From positions 558,001 through 622,000 of the forward strand of contig NZ_JACOQD010000001.1 in NCBI RefSeq assembly GCF_014297365.1: a stretch of DNA of 64,000 bases, given 5' to 3'. Source of the stretch: Winogradskyella echinorum (GTDB lineage: Bacteria; Bacteroidota; Bacteroidia; Flavobacteriales; Flavobacteriaceae). The first letter of the stretch is position 1, and each line of letters starts with the position of its first letter. Both the position numbers and the translations under genes were made by a program. The notes under the pieces were generated by a model. That model was not told the DNA's origin. It made no database searches and worked only from the letters and a program-made list of their open reading frames with translations. Shown here in pieces: positions 17,968-28,035 of this stretch.

Positions 17968-18079
17968 AACAAAGAAAACAGAGTATAGAGAAAAGAATAA
18001 AGACGATTGAGAGAAAACAACAAGATAGAATTAAAAACAAATCTATTTTCTATTCTCTTTTATCTATCATCTTAAAGAT

Positions 18080-18610
18080 ATGAGTACAGAAATAAAACAA
18101 TTTACCGTTTCAATTTATACGGAAAATAACATTGGACTGTTGAATAGAATTTCAGCAATTTTCCAAAGAAGACACATGAATATTGAGAGTCTAAATACGT
18201 CTCCTTCAGAAATTGAAGGTGTTTCAAGATTTACGCTCGTTGTCAATATTACAGAGTCCCAAATGAAAAAAATCATTGGTCAGATTGAAAAGCAAGTCGA
18301 AGTGATTAAAGCATTTTATCATACTGAAGATGAAATCATTTATCAAGAATCTTGCTTGTTTAAAATTAAATCTGAATTATTATTTGATGAACGTCAAATT
18401 CAAAATATCATTAAGGAAAGTAACGCCAGAATTGTTACTGTTAACAAAGTATTTTTCGCTATCGAAAAATCAGGAAGAAAGGAAGAAATAGATTTATTAT
18501 ATAGAGAATTAAATGCTTTCGGAATTATGCAGTTTACACGCTCAGGGCGTGTCGCGGTTACAAAAGACGAAATGAAAATATCATCAATGCTTCAAGCATT
18601 TCAAGATTAA
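18080..18610 (+). CDS. ilvN: Acetolactate synthase small (regulatory) subunit
   Basis: A 176-residue ACT-domain protein. The N-terminal ACT domain reads FTVSIYTENNIGLLNRISAI and RRHMNIESLNTSPSE, and the C-terminal part (ELNAFGIMQFTRSGRVAV) matches the small-subunit family. It binds the IlvB large subunit, stimulates it and gives valine feedback inhibition. Its length is typical of the longer IlvH-like form. It is followed by a hairpin with a T-rich arm before ilvC. Confidence 0.95.
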   Translation: MSTEIKQFTVSIYTENNIGLLNRISAIFQRRHMNIESLNTSPSEIEGVSRFTLVVNITESQMKKIIGQIEKQVEVIKAFYHTEDEIIYQESCLFKIKSELLFDERQIQNIIKESNARIVTVNKVFFAIEKSGRKEEIDLLYRELNAFGIMQFTRSGRVAVTKDEMKISSMLQAFQD

Positions 18611-18624
18611 ATAAAAAAGAGATT

Positions 18625-18664
18625 AGAAAAAAGACCAAATAAATATGTTTTGGTTCTTTTTTCT
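18625..18664 (+). terminator. Terminator-like hairpin between ilvN and ilvC
   Basis: AGAAAAAAGACCAAA at 18625-18639 pairs with TTTGGTTCTTTTTTCT ending at 18664, with one bulged T. The T-rich second arm acts as the U-tract. It lies inside the operon, so at most it would set the ratio of distal to proximal genes, or protect the upstream mRNA. Confidence 0.45.
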
Positions 18665-18687
18665 TCAAACAAAAACAACTAGAAACA

Positions 18688-20187
18688 ATGTCAAATTATT
18701 TCAACACATTACCATTAAGAGAACAATTAGAGCAATTAGGAAAGTGCCGTTTTATGGATGCTTCAGAATTTGAAGATGGTGTAGATGCATTAATAGGGAA
18801 GAAAATCGTGATTATAGGATGTGGTGCACAAGGCCTTAACCAAGGTTTAAACATGCGCGATTCTGGATTAGATATTTCATATGCATTAAGACAAGTAGCC
18901 ATTGATGAAAAACGAGATTCTTATAAGAATGCAACATCTAACGGGTTTAATGTTGGTACTTACGATGAGTTAATTCCAACAGCAGATTTGGTATTAAACT
19001 TAACTCCTGATAAGCAGCACACTAATGTTGTGAAAGCTGTGATGCCCTTAATGAAAAAAGGAGCAACATTAAGTTATTCTCATGGTTTTAACATTGTTGA
19101 AGAAGGCACAAAAATTAGAGAAGATCTAACTGTGATTATGGTGGCACCGAAATGCCCAGGAACCGAAGTTAGGGAAGAATACAAACGCGGATTTGGTGTG
19201 CCAACATTAACCGCAGTACATCCAGAAAATGATCCTGAAGGAAAAGGTTGGGCACAAGCTAAAGCATATGCAGCAGCAACTGGAGGACATAGAGCTGGTG
19301 TTTTAGAATCATCATTTATTGCAGAAGTAAAATCTGATTTAATGGGAGAACAAACCATTCTATGCGGATTATTACAAACAGGCGCTATTCTATCTTTTGA
19401 CAAAATGGTTGAAGAAGGTATTGAGCCAGGTTATGCTGCAAAATTAATTCAGTTTGGATGGGAAACCATTACCGAAGCATTAAAGCATGGAGGCATTACT
19501 AATATGATGGATCGCTTATCAAATCCTGCAAAAATAAAAGCCTATGAATTATCGGAAGAGCTAAAAGACATTATGCGTCCACTTTTTGAAAAACATATGG
19601 ACGACATCATCTCTGGTCATTTCTCAAAAACGATGATGGAAGATTGGGCTAATGATGATGTTAATTTATTGACGTGGAGAGCAGCAACAGGTGAAACTGC
19701 TTTTGAAAAAACAGCTCTAACATCCGACCATATATCTGAACAAGAATATTTTGATAATGGCGTATTATTAGTTGCTTTTGTAAAATCTGGTGTAGAATTA
19801 GCTTTCGAAACTATGGTTGCAGCTGGTATTATTGAAGATTCTGCTTATTACGAATCTTTACACGAGCTACCATTAATTGCTAACACCATCGCTAGAAAGA
19901 AATTATTTGAAATGAACCGAGTAATTTCTGACACAGCAGAATATGGTTGTTATCTGTTTGATCATGCGTGTAAGCCATTATTAACTGATTTTATGAAAAC
20001 TGTAGACACCTCTATAATTGGAAAACCATATGCATCATCTAACGGAGTTGATAATATTGAATTAATTGCAGTTAATGATGCTATTAGAAACCACCCAATT
20101 GAGGCAGTTGGCCAACGATTACGTGCCGCAATGACAGCGATGAAAGTAATAAAATCTAAAGACACAAAAGAGGCTGTTTTAGCATAA
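18688..20187 (+). CDS. ilvC: Ketol-acid reductoisomerase (NADP), class II
   Basis: A 499-residue enzyme of the long class II type (as in enterobacteria), with a duplicated C-terminal domain. It isomerises and reduces 2-acetolactate or 2-aceto-2-hydroxybutyrate using NADPH and Mg. The Rossmann motif is [18 protein letters not shown] with SYALRQ after it. The catalytic domain has [20 protein letters not shown], the metal-site segment [16 protein letters not shown] and the second-repeat segment [13 protein letters not shown]. It stands third in the common branched-chain pathway and between ilvN and ilvA in the operon. Confidence 0.97.
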   Translation: MSNYFNTLPLREQLEQLGKCRFMDASEFEDGVDALIGKKIVIIGCGAQGLNQGLNMRDSGLDISYALRQVAIDEKRDSYKNATSNGFNVGTYDELIPTADLVLNLTPDKQHTNVVKAVMPLMKKGATLSYSHGFNIVEEGTKIREDLTVIMVAPKCPGTEVREEYKRGFGVPTLTAVHPENDPEGKGWAQAKAYAAATGGHRAGVLESSFIAEVKSDLMGEQTILCGLLQTGAILSFDKMVEEGIEPGYAAKLIQFGWETITEALKHGGITNMMDRLSNPAKIKAYELSEELKDIMRPLFEKHMDDIISGHFSKTMMEDWANDDVNLLTWRAATGETAFEKTALTSDHISEQEYFDNGVLLVAFVKSGVELAFETMVAAGIIEDSAYYESLHELPLIANTIARKKLFEMNRVISDTAEYGCYLFDHACKPLLTDFMKTVDTSIIGKPYASSNGVDNIELIAVNDAIRNHPIEAVGQRLRAAMTAMKVIKSKDTKEAVLA

Positions 20188-20194
20188 ATATTTC

Positions 20195-20262
20195 AGACTT
20201 GTTAGGTTTTGAAAGCCTAACAGGTCTATTTAAAGTAAAGAGATTTCCGCTTTCGTGGGAAC
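20195..20262. repeat. Two intergenic palindromes between ilvC and ilvA
   Basis: At 20195-20227, AGACTTGTTAGG pairs with CCTAACAGGTCT around a short centre; this is a diverged member of the GACCTTGCAGGT family seen at 30073, 31113 and 34081. At 20244-20262, TTTCCGCTTTCGTGGGAA is a diverged relative of the TTCCTGC family. Together they fill the gap before ilvA and supply a false upstream TTG start at 20199. Confidence 0.7.
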
Positions 20263-20267
20263 TAAAG

Positions 20268-21536
20268 ATGAAAGAAATCAAAACCACATACAGACCAACG
20301 TTAAAAGCAATTGAAACCGCTGCCGAAAAACTAAAAGGTATTGCTTCTGTAACTCCTTTGATAAAAAATACGCGTTACTCAAAACATTTTGATGCGAATA
20401 TCTATTTTAAAAGAGAAGATTTACAAGAGGTGCGTTCCTATAAGATTAGAGGAGCATATAATAAAATTTCATCACTTAATAATGGTCAGGTTGAAAACGG
20501 AATTGTGTGCGCAAGCGCTGGCAATCATGCACAAGGTGTGGCTATTTCATGTAAACTATTAAAAATAAAAGGCACTATTTTTATGCCTTCACCAACACCA
20601 AATCAAAAGATTGAACAGGTAAAAATGTTTGGTGAAGATTATGTTGATGTGGTTTTAGTAGGCGATACTTTTGATGATGCTTATTATGCTGCAATGCAAC
20701 AAAGTGAAGAACATAACAAAACGTTTGTACACCCTTTTAATGATGAAAAGGTTATTGAAGGCCAAGCCACAGTTGGTTTAGAAATTATTGATCAGGCTAA
20801 AACACATCCAATACATTATGTTTTTGTACCGGTTGGTGGTGGTGGCTTAGCTGCAGGATTGTCTTCAGTATTTAAAATTCTTTCACCTCAAACCAAAATT
20901 ATTAGTGTAGAACCAAAAGGTGCTCCGGCAATGCTGACTTCTATTAGAGCTAATGAAAACACAGCATTAGAATCTATTGATAATTTTGTAGATGGAGCCG
21001 CTGTAAAACGCGTTGGAGATTTAAGCTTTGCTATTTGTAAAGAAACGCTTCATCGTGTTGTTACTGTAGATGAAGGTAAAATATGCCAAACCATTTTAGA
21101 TCTATATAATAAAGACGCCATTGTTGTAGAACCTGCTGGTGCGTTAAGCCTTTCTGCATTAGAACAGTTTAAAGACGAAATAAAGGGCAAAAATGTAGTT
21201 TGTGTAATTAGTGGAAGTAATAATGATATTACACGTATGGCAGAAATTAAAGAACGTGCCCTACTCCATGCTAATCTAAAACACTACTTTATCATTAAAT
21301 TTCCGCAACGCGCTGGTGCTTTACGCGATTTTGTAGTGGATATATTAGGTCCTACAGATGACATTACTCATTTTGAATACACAAAAAAAGCAAATAGAGA
21401 AAATGATGTTGCAGTTGTTGGCATTGAACTTAAAAACACAAGTGATTTAGAACCTTTAATAACCAAAATGAAGCAGAATAATTTTTTTGGGGAATACCTA
21501 AATGATAAGTCTGATTTATTCGAATTTTTAATTTAA
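20268..21536 (+). CDS. ilvA: Threonine dehydratase (threonine ammonia-lyase)
   Basis: A PLP enzyme that converts threonine to 2-oxobutyrate for isoleucine. The ATG at 20268 (MKEIKTTYRPTLK) is preceded by CTAAAG and gives 422 residues. A longer reading from TTG 20199 would translate an intergenic palindrome and is rejected. The PLP lysine is in VRSYKIRGAYN, the phosphate loop is PVGGGGLAAG, and the substrate loop is SAGNHAQGVA. A C-terminal ACT-like regulatory domain starts near residue 325 (FIIKFPQRAGALRDFV), so isoleucine feedback is likely. It links this operon's ilv half with the threonine genes that follow. Confidence 0.95.
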   Translation: MKEIKTTYRPTLKAIETAAEKLKGIASVTPLIKNTRYSKHFDANIYFKREDLQEVRSYKIRGAYNKISSLNNGQVENGIVCASAGNHAQGVAISCKLLKIKGTIFMPSPTPNQKIEQVKMFGEDYVDVVLVGDTFDDAYYAAMQQSEEHNKTFVHPFNDEKVIEGQATVGLEIIDQAKTHPIHYVFVPVGGGGLAAGLSSVFKILSPQTKIISVEPKGAPAMLTSIRANENTALESIDNFVDGAAVKRVGDLSFAICKETLHRVVTVDEGKICQTILDLYNKDAIVVEPAGALSLSALEQFKDEIKGKNVVCVISGSNNDITRMAEIKERALLHANLKHYFIIKFPQRAGALRDFVVDILGPTDDITHFEYTKKANRENDVAVVGIELKNTSDLEPLITKMKQNNFFGEYLNDKSDLFEFLI

Positions 21537-21553
21537 GAAAAATAAAAAAGTTT

Positions 21554-24001
21554 GTGAAAGTATTAAAATTTGGAGGCACATCAGTTGCCAATGCAGAGAA
21601 TATATCTAAGGTTATTGAAATCCTAATATCAGAGTCTAAAAAACAGAATATCGCTGTTGTTGTATCTGCGCTAGGCGGTATTACAGACGAGCTCATAAAG
21701 GCAGGTACTTTTGCTTCTTTAAAAGACGAAACTTATATTACAACTTTCGATCATATAAAGGCTAGACATTTAGAAACGGTAAAGCTTCTAATTTCTATAG
21801 CAAGAGCAAAAGATGTTTCTAAAAATGTAGAAGCTAAATTAGAAGAACTCAAAAATCTTCTACATGGTATTTTTTTAATCAACGAGTTTTCGAATAAAAC
21901 AAGAGACAAAATATTGAGTTTTGGTGAGTTATTATCGTCTTATATTATATCTGAAAAACTTAAAGATAAAATTAAACTTTCAGAATTAAAGGATAGTAGA
22001 GAACTTATAGTTACAGATTCCACGCATACAAAAGCTATTGTAAACACCAAGCTTACTAATAAAAATATTGCTTCATATTTTAACTCAAATAAAGCTAAAG
22101 TCATAATTCTACCTGGCTTTGTTTCTAGAAATGAACATGGAGATACAACAACATTGGGACGAGGAGGTTCAGATTATACAGCAGCAATTATTGCTTCTGC
22201 ATTAAAAGCATCTGACTTAGAAATTTGGACAGATGTCAGTGGTATGTTTACGGCTAATCCAAAATTAGTAAAACAAGCATTTCCAATTGAAGAGATTTCA
22301 TATCAAGAAGCTATGGAATTGTCTCATTTTGGTGCTAAAGTTTTATATCCACCAACAGTTCAACCAGCTTTACAAAAGAATATTCCAATTTATATTAAAA
22401 ACACTTTTGAGCCTAAAGCAAAAGGAACTTTAATTAAGAAAAAAACGAGTAATACTAATGGACCTGTAAAAGGAATCAGTCATATTGAAAATATTGCATT
22501 GTTGACCTTAGAAGGTAATGGAATGATTGGTGTTCCAGGATTTTCAAAACGTTTATTTTCTGCATTATCAATAGCTGAAATAAATGTTGTTTTAATTACT
22601 CAAGCCTCATCAGAACATTCAATTTGTGTAGGTGTTTACAGTAACGATGCGCAACATGCAAAGAAGATGGTAGATGAGGAATTTGCTTATGAGCTATCTC
22701 TTAAAAAAATTAAACCTTTATTAGTTGAAGACCAACTAGCTGTAGTGGCCGTTGTTGGGGACAATATGAAAAACCATCAAGGGATAAGCGGTAGAATGTT
22801 TAAATCCTTGGGACAGAACAATGTAAATGTAAGGGCAATTGCACAAGGGGCTTCAGAGCGAAACATTTCTGCGGTAATTGCACATAAGGATATTAAAAAA
22901 GCTTTAACCACATTACATAATAGATTTTTTGAAAAGCAAGTAAAAACATTAAACCTATTTATTGTTGGAGTTGGTAATGTGGGTCAGATTTTAATTAATC
23001 AAATTAAACAACAACAAGATTACTTAGTAAAAAACTTATTACTTAATATAAAAGTAATCGGGATAAGTAATTCTAAAAAGATGATATTTAATGAGGATGG
23101 TATTGACCTTTCTTCTTGGAATACATTAATTAAAAAAGGAAAAACACGTACTCACGATACATTTTTTAAAGAAGTTACTGACCTTAACTTAAGCAACAGT
23201 ATTTTTATTGATGTTACTGCCAATGAAGAAGTTGCAAAAACATATAAAGATTATTTAAAGGAAAGTATTTCTGTAATTGCTTGTAATAAAATTGCTTGTT
23301 CTTCAAAGTATTCTGATTATCAAGAATTAAAAGAATTATCAAGAAAATACAATGCTTCACTTTTATTTGAAACTAACGTAGGTGCAGGTTTACCAATTAT
23401 TTATACCTTAAATAATTTAGTTAACTCTGGTGATAAAATTACATCAATACAAGCGGTTTTATCTGGTAGTTTAAACTTTGTTTTCAATAATTTCAATGAA
23501 AATAATAGCTTCTATGATGTGGTAAAACAAGCGCAAGCAGAAGGCTATACAGAACCAGATCCAAGAATAGATTTGAGTGGTGTAGATGTAGCGCGAAAAA
23601 TATTAATTCTTGCTAGAGAAGCAGGATTTAAAATGGATTTAAAAGATATTAAAAACGAATCTTTTCTTCCAAAAGAAAGCTTAAAAGCTAAGTCAGTAGC
23701 TGAGTTTTATAAAACTCTAGAGAAACAAGCTTCACATTTTGAAACTATATATAATAAAGCTCAAAACAAGAATTGTCAGTTAAAATATGTTGCAGAGTTC
23801 AATAATGGAAAAGCAAAAGTGAGCCTAAAAGAGGTAGATAAAGATCATCCTTTCTATAATTTAGAAGGTAAAGATAATATTGTCTTATTTTTCACGGAAC
23901 GCTATCCAGAACAACCTTTAATAATAAAAGGAGCTGGTGCTGGCGCGGAAGTTACTGCCTCAGGATTATTTGCAGATATCATTACTTTAGGTAGAAATTA
24001 A
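21554..24001 (+). CDS. thrA: Bifunctional aspartokinase / homoserine dehydrogenase
   Basis: An 815-residue fusion that starts with GTG (VKVLKFGGTSV). The N-terminal aspartokinase domain has KFGGTSVANAENI, FGELLSSYI and LGRGGSDYTAAIIASAL. Two ACT domains lie at about 310-450 (VPGFSKRLFSALSIAEINVV, NVNVRAIAQGASERNISAVI), giving threonine feedback. The C-terminal homoserine dehydrogenase begins near 465 (LFIVGVGNVGQILINQI) and includes LLFETNVGAGLPIIYTLNNL and GYTEPDPRIDLSGVDVARK. It phosphorylates aspartate and later reduces aspartate semialdehyde to homoserine. It lies 17 bases after ilvA and 3 bases before thrB. Confidence 0.96.
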   Translation: MKVLKFGGTSVANAENISKVIEILISESKKQNIAVVVSALGGITDELIKAGTFASLKDETYITTFDHIKARHLETVKLLISIARAKDVSKNVEAKLEELKNLLHGIFLINEFSNKTRDKILSFGELLSSYIISEKLKDKIKLSELKDSRELIVTDSTHTKAIVNTKLTNKNIASYFNSNKAKVIILPGFVSRNEHGDTTTLGRGGSDYTAAIIASALKASDLEIWTDVSGMFTANPKLVKQAFPIEEISYQEAMELSHFGAKVLYPPTVQPALQKNIPIYIKNTFEPKAKGTLIKKKTSNTNGPVKGISHIENIALLTLEGNGMIGVPGFSKRLFSALSIAEINVVLITQASSEHSICVGVYSNDAQHAKKMVDEEFAYELSLKKIKPLLVEDQLAVVAVVGDNMKNHQGISGRMFKSLGQNNVNVRAIAQGASERNISAVIAHKDIKKALTTLHNRFFEKQVKTLNLFIVGVGNVGQILINQIKQQQDYLVKNLLLNIKVIGISNSKKMIFNEDGIDLSSWNTLIKKGKTRTHDTFFKEVTDLNLSNSIFIDVTANEEVAKTYKDYLKESISVIACNKIACSSKYSDYQELKELSRKYNASLLFETNVGAGLPIIYTLNNLVNSGDKITSIQAVLSGSLNFVFNNFNENNSFYDVVKQAQAEGYTEPDPRIDLSGVDVARKILILAREAGFKMDLKDIKNESFLPKESLKAKSVAEFYKTLEKQASHFETIYNKAQNKNCQLKYVAEFNNGKAKVSLKEVDKDHPFYNLEGKDNIVLFFTERYPEQPLIIKGAGAGAEVTASGLFADIITLGRN

Positions 24002-24004
24002 ATA

Positions 24005-24925
24005 ATGGATAAAGTCAAAATTTTTGCGCCAGCAACGGTAGCTAATGTATCTTGTGGATATGACGCTATGGGATTTGCACTACAAGGATTGGGTGATGAA
24101 ATGTTTTTTTCAAAAACCAATTCTAAAACGGTTACAATTTCAAAAATTGAAGGTGCTAAATTACCTTTTGAAGCAAACAAAAATGTAGCAGGAGTTGTAG
24201 CTCTAAATATGTTAAAAGACAGTGATGCTGATTTTGGCGTAGATATACAGATTTTTAAAAATTTTAAACCTGGAAGTGGCTTAGGTAGTAGTGCTGCTAG
24301 TGCTGCTGGAACTGCCTTTGCAGTAAATCAGTTGCTAAATAATAAATATTCTAACTTAGAACTTACAAAATTTGCTATGCAAGGTGAAGTTACAGCATGT
24401 GGTTCTGCAATTGCAGACAATGTTGCGGCAGCCATATATGGAGGTTTCATTTTAGTTAGAAATTATGATCCTTTGGATATTATACAGATTCCATCACCTT
24501 CTGAATTAACAGCAACTATAATTCATCCACAAATTGAAATTAAGACAGAAGATGCTCGTAAGGTTATAAAGTCAGAAATCCCTATTAAAACAGCAATTGC
24601 GCAATGGGCAAATGTTGGTGGCTTAATAAGTGGATTACACACAAATGACTTTGATTTAATTAGCAGATCTCTAGTAGATCATGTAGCCGAACCTCAAAGA
24701 AAACATTTAATTCCTCATTTTGATACTATTAAAAATGCAGCTCTAAAAAGTGGCGCATTGGGTGCAAGCATTTCGGGTTCTGGACCGTCAATTTTTGCAT
24801 TAAGCAAGAGTACAGAAATTGCAAATAACGTAGCGGAAGCTATGGACATGGTGTATAAAAATTCGGGAATTGATTACAATATCTATGTGTCTAAAATTAG
24901 TAAACTAGGCACTAAAATTATATAA
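24005..24925 (+). CDS. thrB: Homoserine kinase
   Basis: A 306-residue GHMP-family kinase that makes O-phosphohomoserine. The ATP-binding loop is PGSGLGSSAASAAGTA near residue 92, with the N-terminal APATVANVSCGYDAMGFAL and the C-terminal GALGASISGSGPSIFAL typical of the family. It lies between thrA and thrC with gaps of 3 and 9 bases, so the three genes are almost certainly cotranscribed. Confidence 0.96.
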   Translation: MDKVKIFAPATVANVSCGYDAMGFALQGLGDEMFFSKTNSKTVTISKIEGAKLPFEANKNVAGVVALNMLKDSDADFGVDIQIFKNFKPGSGLGSSAASAAGTAFAVNQLLNNKYSNLELTKFAMQGEVTACGSAIADNVAAAIYGGFILVRNYDPLDIIQIPSPSELTATIIHPQIEIKTEDARKVIKSEIPIKTAIAQWANVGGLISGLHTNDFDLISRSLVDHVAEPQRKHLIPHFDTIKNAALKSGALGASISGSGPSIFALSKSTEIANNVAEAMDMVYKNSGIDYNIYVSKISKLGTKII

Positions 24926-24934
24926 ATAAGAACA

Positions 24935-26233
24935 TTGAAATATTTTAGTTTAAATCATAAAGCACAAGACGTTTCTTTTAAAGAGGCTGTAGTTAGAGGG
25001 TTAGCACCAGATAAAGGGCTTTATTTTCCAAAGTATATAAAAGCACTGCCAGATTATTTTTTTCAAAATATTGAAACTTTAGATAATGTGTCGATTGCTT
25101 ATGAAGCCATTAAACAATTTGTAGGTGACGAAATTCCTGAAAGCGATTTAAAAGCTATCTTAAAAGATGTTTTAAGTTTTGACTTTCCTGTTGTTGAAGT
25201 CGAAAGTAATATTTCTGCATTAGAACTATACCATGGTCCAACAATGGCCTTTAAAGATGTAGGAGCGCGTTTTATGGCAAGATGTTTAGGCTATTTCAAT
25301 AAAGATAAAGACAAAAAAGAACAAGTAACGGTTTTAGTAGCAACTTCTGGAGATACTGGAGGTGCTGTAGCTAGCGGATTTTTGGGAGTGGATGGTGTTG
25401 ATGTTACCATTTTATATCCAAGTGGTAAAGTAAGTGATATTCAAGAAAAGCAATTAACTACATTAGGTCAAAACATTACTGCCTTAGAAGTTGATGGCAC
25501 CTTTGATGATTGCCAAGCTATGGTAAAGCAAGCGTTTTTAGATAAAGCCTATAATGGTAAGCGCACACTAACCTCTGCAAACTCAATAAATATTGCACGT
25601 TGGCTACCACAGATGTTCTATTTCTTTTTTGCTTATAAAGCATTAAAATCTAGCAATAAAAAACTAATATTCTCTGTACCAAGTGGTAATTACGGAAATA
25701 TTTGTGCTGGTATGATGGCTCAAAAACTTGGGTTACCAATTCATCATTTTATTGCTGGCACTAACGCAAATAATATAGTACCTGTATATCTAAAAACTGG
25801 TAATTACAACACAAAACCATCAGTACAGACTATTTCTAACGCTATGGATGTTGGTGCTCCTAGTAATTTTGTTCGTATTGAAGAATTACATAATAATGAT
25901 TTAGAAGCACTCAGAAGCAACCTTTCTGGATATAGTTACAATGATGCAGAAACAACTGAAGCTATAAACACATTATATAATAACAACAATTATATCGCAG
26001 ATCCACATGGAGCAATTGGGTATTTAGCTTTAAAACAACATTTGGCTAAAGAAAAAAAATCGCATGGTATATTTTTAGAAACAGCACATCCTATAAAATT
26101 TTTAGATGTGATGCCTAAAAATATTGCTATTAAGATTAAAATGCCCTCACAAATAGAAGCCGTATTACACAATAAAAAACATAGCATCAACATCTCTAAT
26201 TACGAGCAACTAAAAAGTTATTTACTTAATTAA
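24935..26233 (+). CDS. thrC: Threonine synthase
   Basis: A 432-residue PLP enzyme that converts O-phosphohomoserine to threonine. The start appears to be TTG at 24935 ([19 protein letters not shown]); no ATG stands near. The PLP lysine lies in [19 protein letters not shown], followed by [36 protein letters not shown] and the phosphate segment [17 protein letters not shown]. The length matches the fungal/bacterial type with the N-terminal Thr_synth domain. It is followed after 11 bases by the GapN-like gene. Confidence 0.96.
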   Translation: MKYFSLNHKAQDVSFKEAVVRGLAPDKGLYFPKYIKALPDYFFQNIETLDNVSIAYEAIKQFVGDEIPESDLKAILKDVLSFDFPVVEVESNISALELYHGPTMAFKDVGARFMARCLGYFNKDKDKKEQVTVLVATSGDTGGAVASGFLGVDGVDVTILYPSGKVSDIQEKQLTTLGQNITALEVDGTFDDCQAMVKQAFLDKAYNGKRTLTSANSINIARWLPQMFYFFFAYKALKSSNKKLIFSVPSGNYGNICAGMMAQKLGLPIHHFIAGTNANNIVPVYLKTGNYNTKPSVQTISNAMDVGAPSNFVRIEELHNNDLEALRSNLSGYSYNDAETTEAINTLYNNNNYIADPHGAIGYLALKQHLAKEKKSHGIFLETAHPIKFLDVMPKNIAIKIKMPSQIEAVLHNKKHSINISNYEQLKSYLLN

Positions 26234-26244
26234 AATTAAATATT

Positions 26245-27837
26245 ATGAGTCTTTCTCAATCAAATATTCCAGAGCAATTTCAAATTAATAAATTAGTTAA
26301 TCAAGACACATATTTGGTGGATGGTGCATTAATACCATGGAGAGGAGAAACTTCGAATGTGTTTTCTACAATCTCATCTACAGAAGATTACAAACCAACA
26401 CTTCTTGGTTCGATACCAACTTTAGGAAAAAAAGAAGCATTAATAGCATTAGACTCAGCGGTATCAGCCTATAACAAAGGTCAAGGTTTATGGCCAACGA
26501 TGAAAGTGGTAGACAGGATTGCTTGCATGGAAAAGTTTGTTGAACAAATGAAAACAAAGCGTGCCGAAGTTGTTAAATTATTAATGTGGGAAATTGGTAA
26601 AAATTTACCAGATTCAGAAAAAGAATTCGATAGAACTGTTGAGTATATCTATGATACCATTGAAGATTACAAACAAATGGATCGAGATAGTGCAAAATTT
26701 GAAAAAAATTCAGGTGTTAATGCACATATTAGAAGAGGACCATTAGGTGTTGTATTATGCTTAGGACCTTATAATTATCCTCTAAATGAAACTTTCGCGT
26801 TATTAATTCCAGCTTTAATTATGGGAAATACCGCCATATTTAAACCTGCAAAACATGGTGTGTTATTAATTTCGCCATTATTAGAAGCATTTAGAGATAG
26901 CTTTCCAAAAGGTGTTGTAAATATTATTTATGGTCGTGGCAGAACAGTTGCGGCACCAATTATGCAATCTGGTAAAGTAGATGTTTTAGCTTTAATCGGA
27001 AATAGTAAATCAGCTAATGCTTTACAAAATCAACATCCAAAAAGTAACAGATTACGTTTAGTTTTAGGACTAGAAGCAAAAAATCCTGCCATTGTACTGC
27101 CAGATGCAGATTTAGATCTTGCAATAGATGAATGTATTGCAGGTACTACGTCCTTTAATGGACAACGCTGCACAGCTCTAAAAGTTTTATATGTTCATGA
27201 AGCTATTGTAGAAGAATTCAATAAACGTTTTTCTGCTAAGGTAGATACACTCAAATTTGGAAACCCCTGGGAAGATGGAGCAAAATTAACACCATTACCA
27301 GAGCCAGATAAACCAGCTTATATTCAAGACTTAATAGACGATGCTACTGAAAAAGGTGCAAAAGTGATTAATGCTAAAGGCGGAGAAACAACGGATAATT
27401 ATATTTTTCCAGCGGTTTTATATCCTGTTACAAAAGACATGCGCGTGTTTCAAGAAGAACAATTTGGACCTGTAATTCCTGTGGTTCCATTTAGCGATAT
27501 TGAAGAACCTTTAGATGATATGGCAGAATCTAATTACGGGCAACAAGTGAGTTTGTTTGGGAAAGATACAAAAACGCTCGCACCACTAATTGATACGTTA
27601 GTGAATTTAGTATGTCGTGTTAATTTAAATAGCTCATGTCAACGTGGACCAGATGTATATCCATTTACAGGTCGTAAAGATTCAGCTGTAGCAACATTAA
27701 GTGTACATGATGCTTTACGCTCATTTTCAATAAGAACATTTGTAGCCTCAAAAGACAATGATTACAACAATGCTATCCTTAAGGATTTACTAAATTCTAG
27801 AGCTTCTAATTTTGTAAGCACAGACTATATTCTTTAA
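26245..27837 (+). CDS. gapN: Aldehyde dehydrogenase, GapN-like (NADP glyceraldehyde-3-phosphate dehydrogenase, non-phosphorylating)
   Basis: A 530-residue aldehyde-dehydrogenase-superfamily protein closest, by motif memory, to GapN, which oxidises glyceraldehyde-3-phosphate to 3-phosphoglycerate with NADP. The catalytic cysteine is Cys309 in [12 protein letters not shown], and [19 protein letters not shown] and the C-terminal [17 protein letters not shown] fit GapN. The usual base motif ELGGK is replaced by GLEAK (Gly275, Glu277), so the glutamate appears shifted by two positions. It is the last gene of the ilv-thr operon, 11 bases after thrC. It could supply NADPH for IlvC and ThrA, or phosphoglycerate. 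Another aldehyde substrate cannot be excluded. The bases from 27838 to 28264 hold the arg promoter and leader; I see no strong terminator for this operon. Confidence 0.75.
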   Translation: MSLSQSNIPEQFQINKLVNQDTYLVDGALIPWRGETSNVFSTISSTEDYKPTLLGSIPTLGKKEALIALDSAVSAYNKGQGLWPTMKVVDRIACMEKFVEQMKTKRAEVVKLLMWEIGKNLPDSEKEFDRTVEYIYDTIEDYKQMDRDSAKFEKNSGVNAHIRRGPLGVVLCLGPYNYPLNETFALLIPALIMGNTAIFKPAKHGVLLISPLLEAFRDSFPKGVVNIIYGRGRTVAAPIMQSGKVDVLALIGNSKSANALQNQHPKSNRLRLVLGLEAKNPAIVLPDADLDLAIDECIAGTTSFNGQRCTALKVLYVHEAIVEEFNKRFSAKVDTLKFGNPWEDGAKLTPLPEPDKPAYIQDLIDDATEKGAKVINAKGGETTDNYIFPAVLYPVTKDMRVFQEEQFGPVIPVVPFSDIEEPLDDMAESNYGQQVSLFGKDTKTLAPLIDTLVNLVCRVNLNSSCQRGPDVYPFTGRKDSAVATLSVHDALRSFSIRTFVASKDNDYNNAILKDLLNSRASNFVSTDYIL

Positions 27838-27930
27838 GATAGAGGTATCAAATCCTTTATAAATGAAATATTTACAGTTTTTATTTATAAGAATTATGAA
27901 ATTCGTAAATCTTTTAAAAAATAATGACTA

Positions 27931-27964
27931 TTTGAGTTTGAATAAAATAATAATTCTAAATTTG
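27931..27964 (+). promoter_or_regulatory. Candidate promoter of the arginine operon
   Basis: TAAATTTG at 27957-27964 matches the Bacteroidota -7 consensus TAnnTTTG exactly. Two TTTG motifs upstream (27931-27934 and 27937-27940) are possible -33 elements, at spacings of 22 and 16 bp. The box ends 5 bases before the Arg leader ATG, so the transcript would begin at or very close to that start codon. Confidence 0.6.
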
Positions 27965-27969
27965 TACTT

Positions 27970-28035
27970 ATGTTAAGTCAAAGAAATAAAATAGAAAGAC
28001 CCACACGTTTGTTATCACGCAGGCGACGTCGCTAA
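27970..28035 (+). CDS. argL: Arginine operon leader peptide (21 residues, five Arg at the end)
   Basis: A short ORF begins MLSQRNKIERPTRLLS and ends with five consecutive arginine codons (CGC AGG CGA CGT CGC) and TAA. Eight of 21 residues are arginine. It lies directly after a consensus -7 box and 229 bases before the first arginine gene. The composition matches the operon's end product, which is the hallmark of a ribosome-stalling attenuation leader. The Arg tract itself is a palindrome (GCGACGTCGC at 28023-28032). The nearby ORF at 28081-28176 may be a second leader. The role is inferred; no peptide of this sequence is known to me. Confidence 0.8.
   Translation: MLSQRNKIERPTRLLSRRRRR

Noticed and set aside
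19080..19403. 107-codon minus-strand open frame inside ilvC.
   Set aside because: Antisense shadow of a strongly conserved enzyme gene; no own start context or recognisable domain.
27838..27900. TTATAAAT...ATTTATAA as a terminator for the ilv-thr-gapN operon.
   Set aside because: The stem is all A/T with a long loop and no T-run; not convincing.
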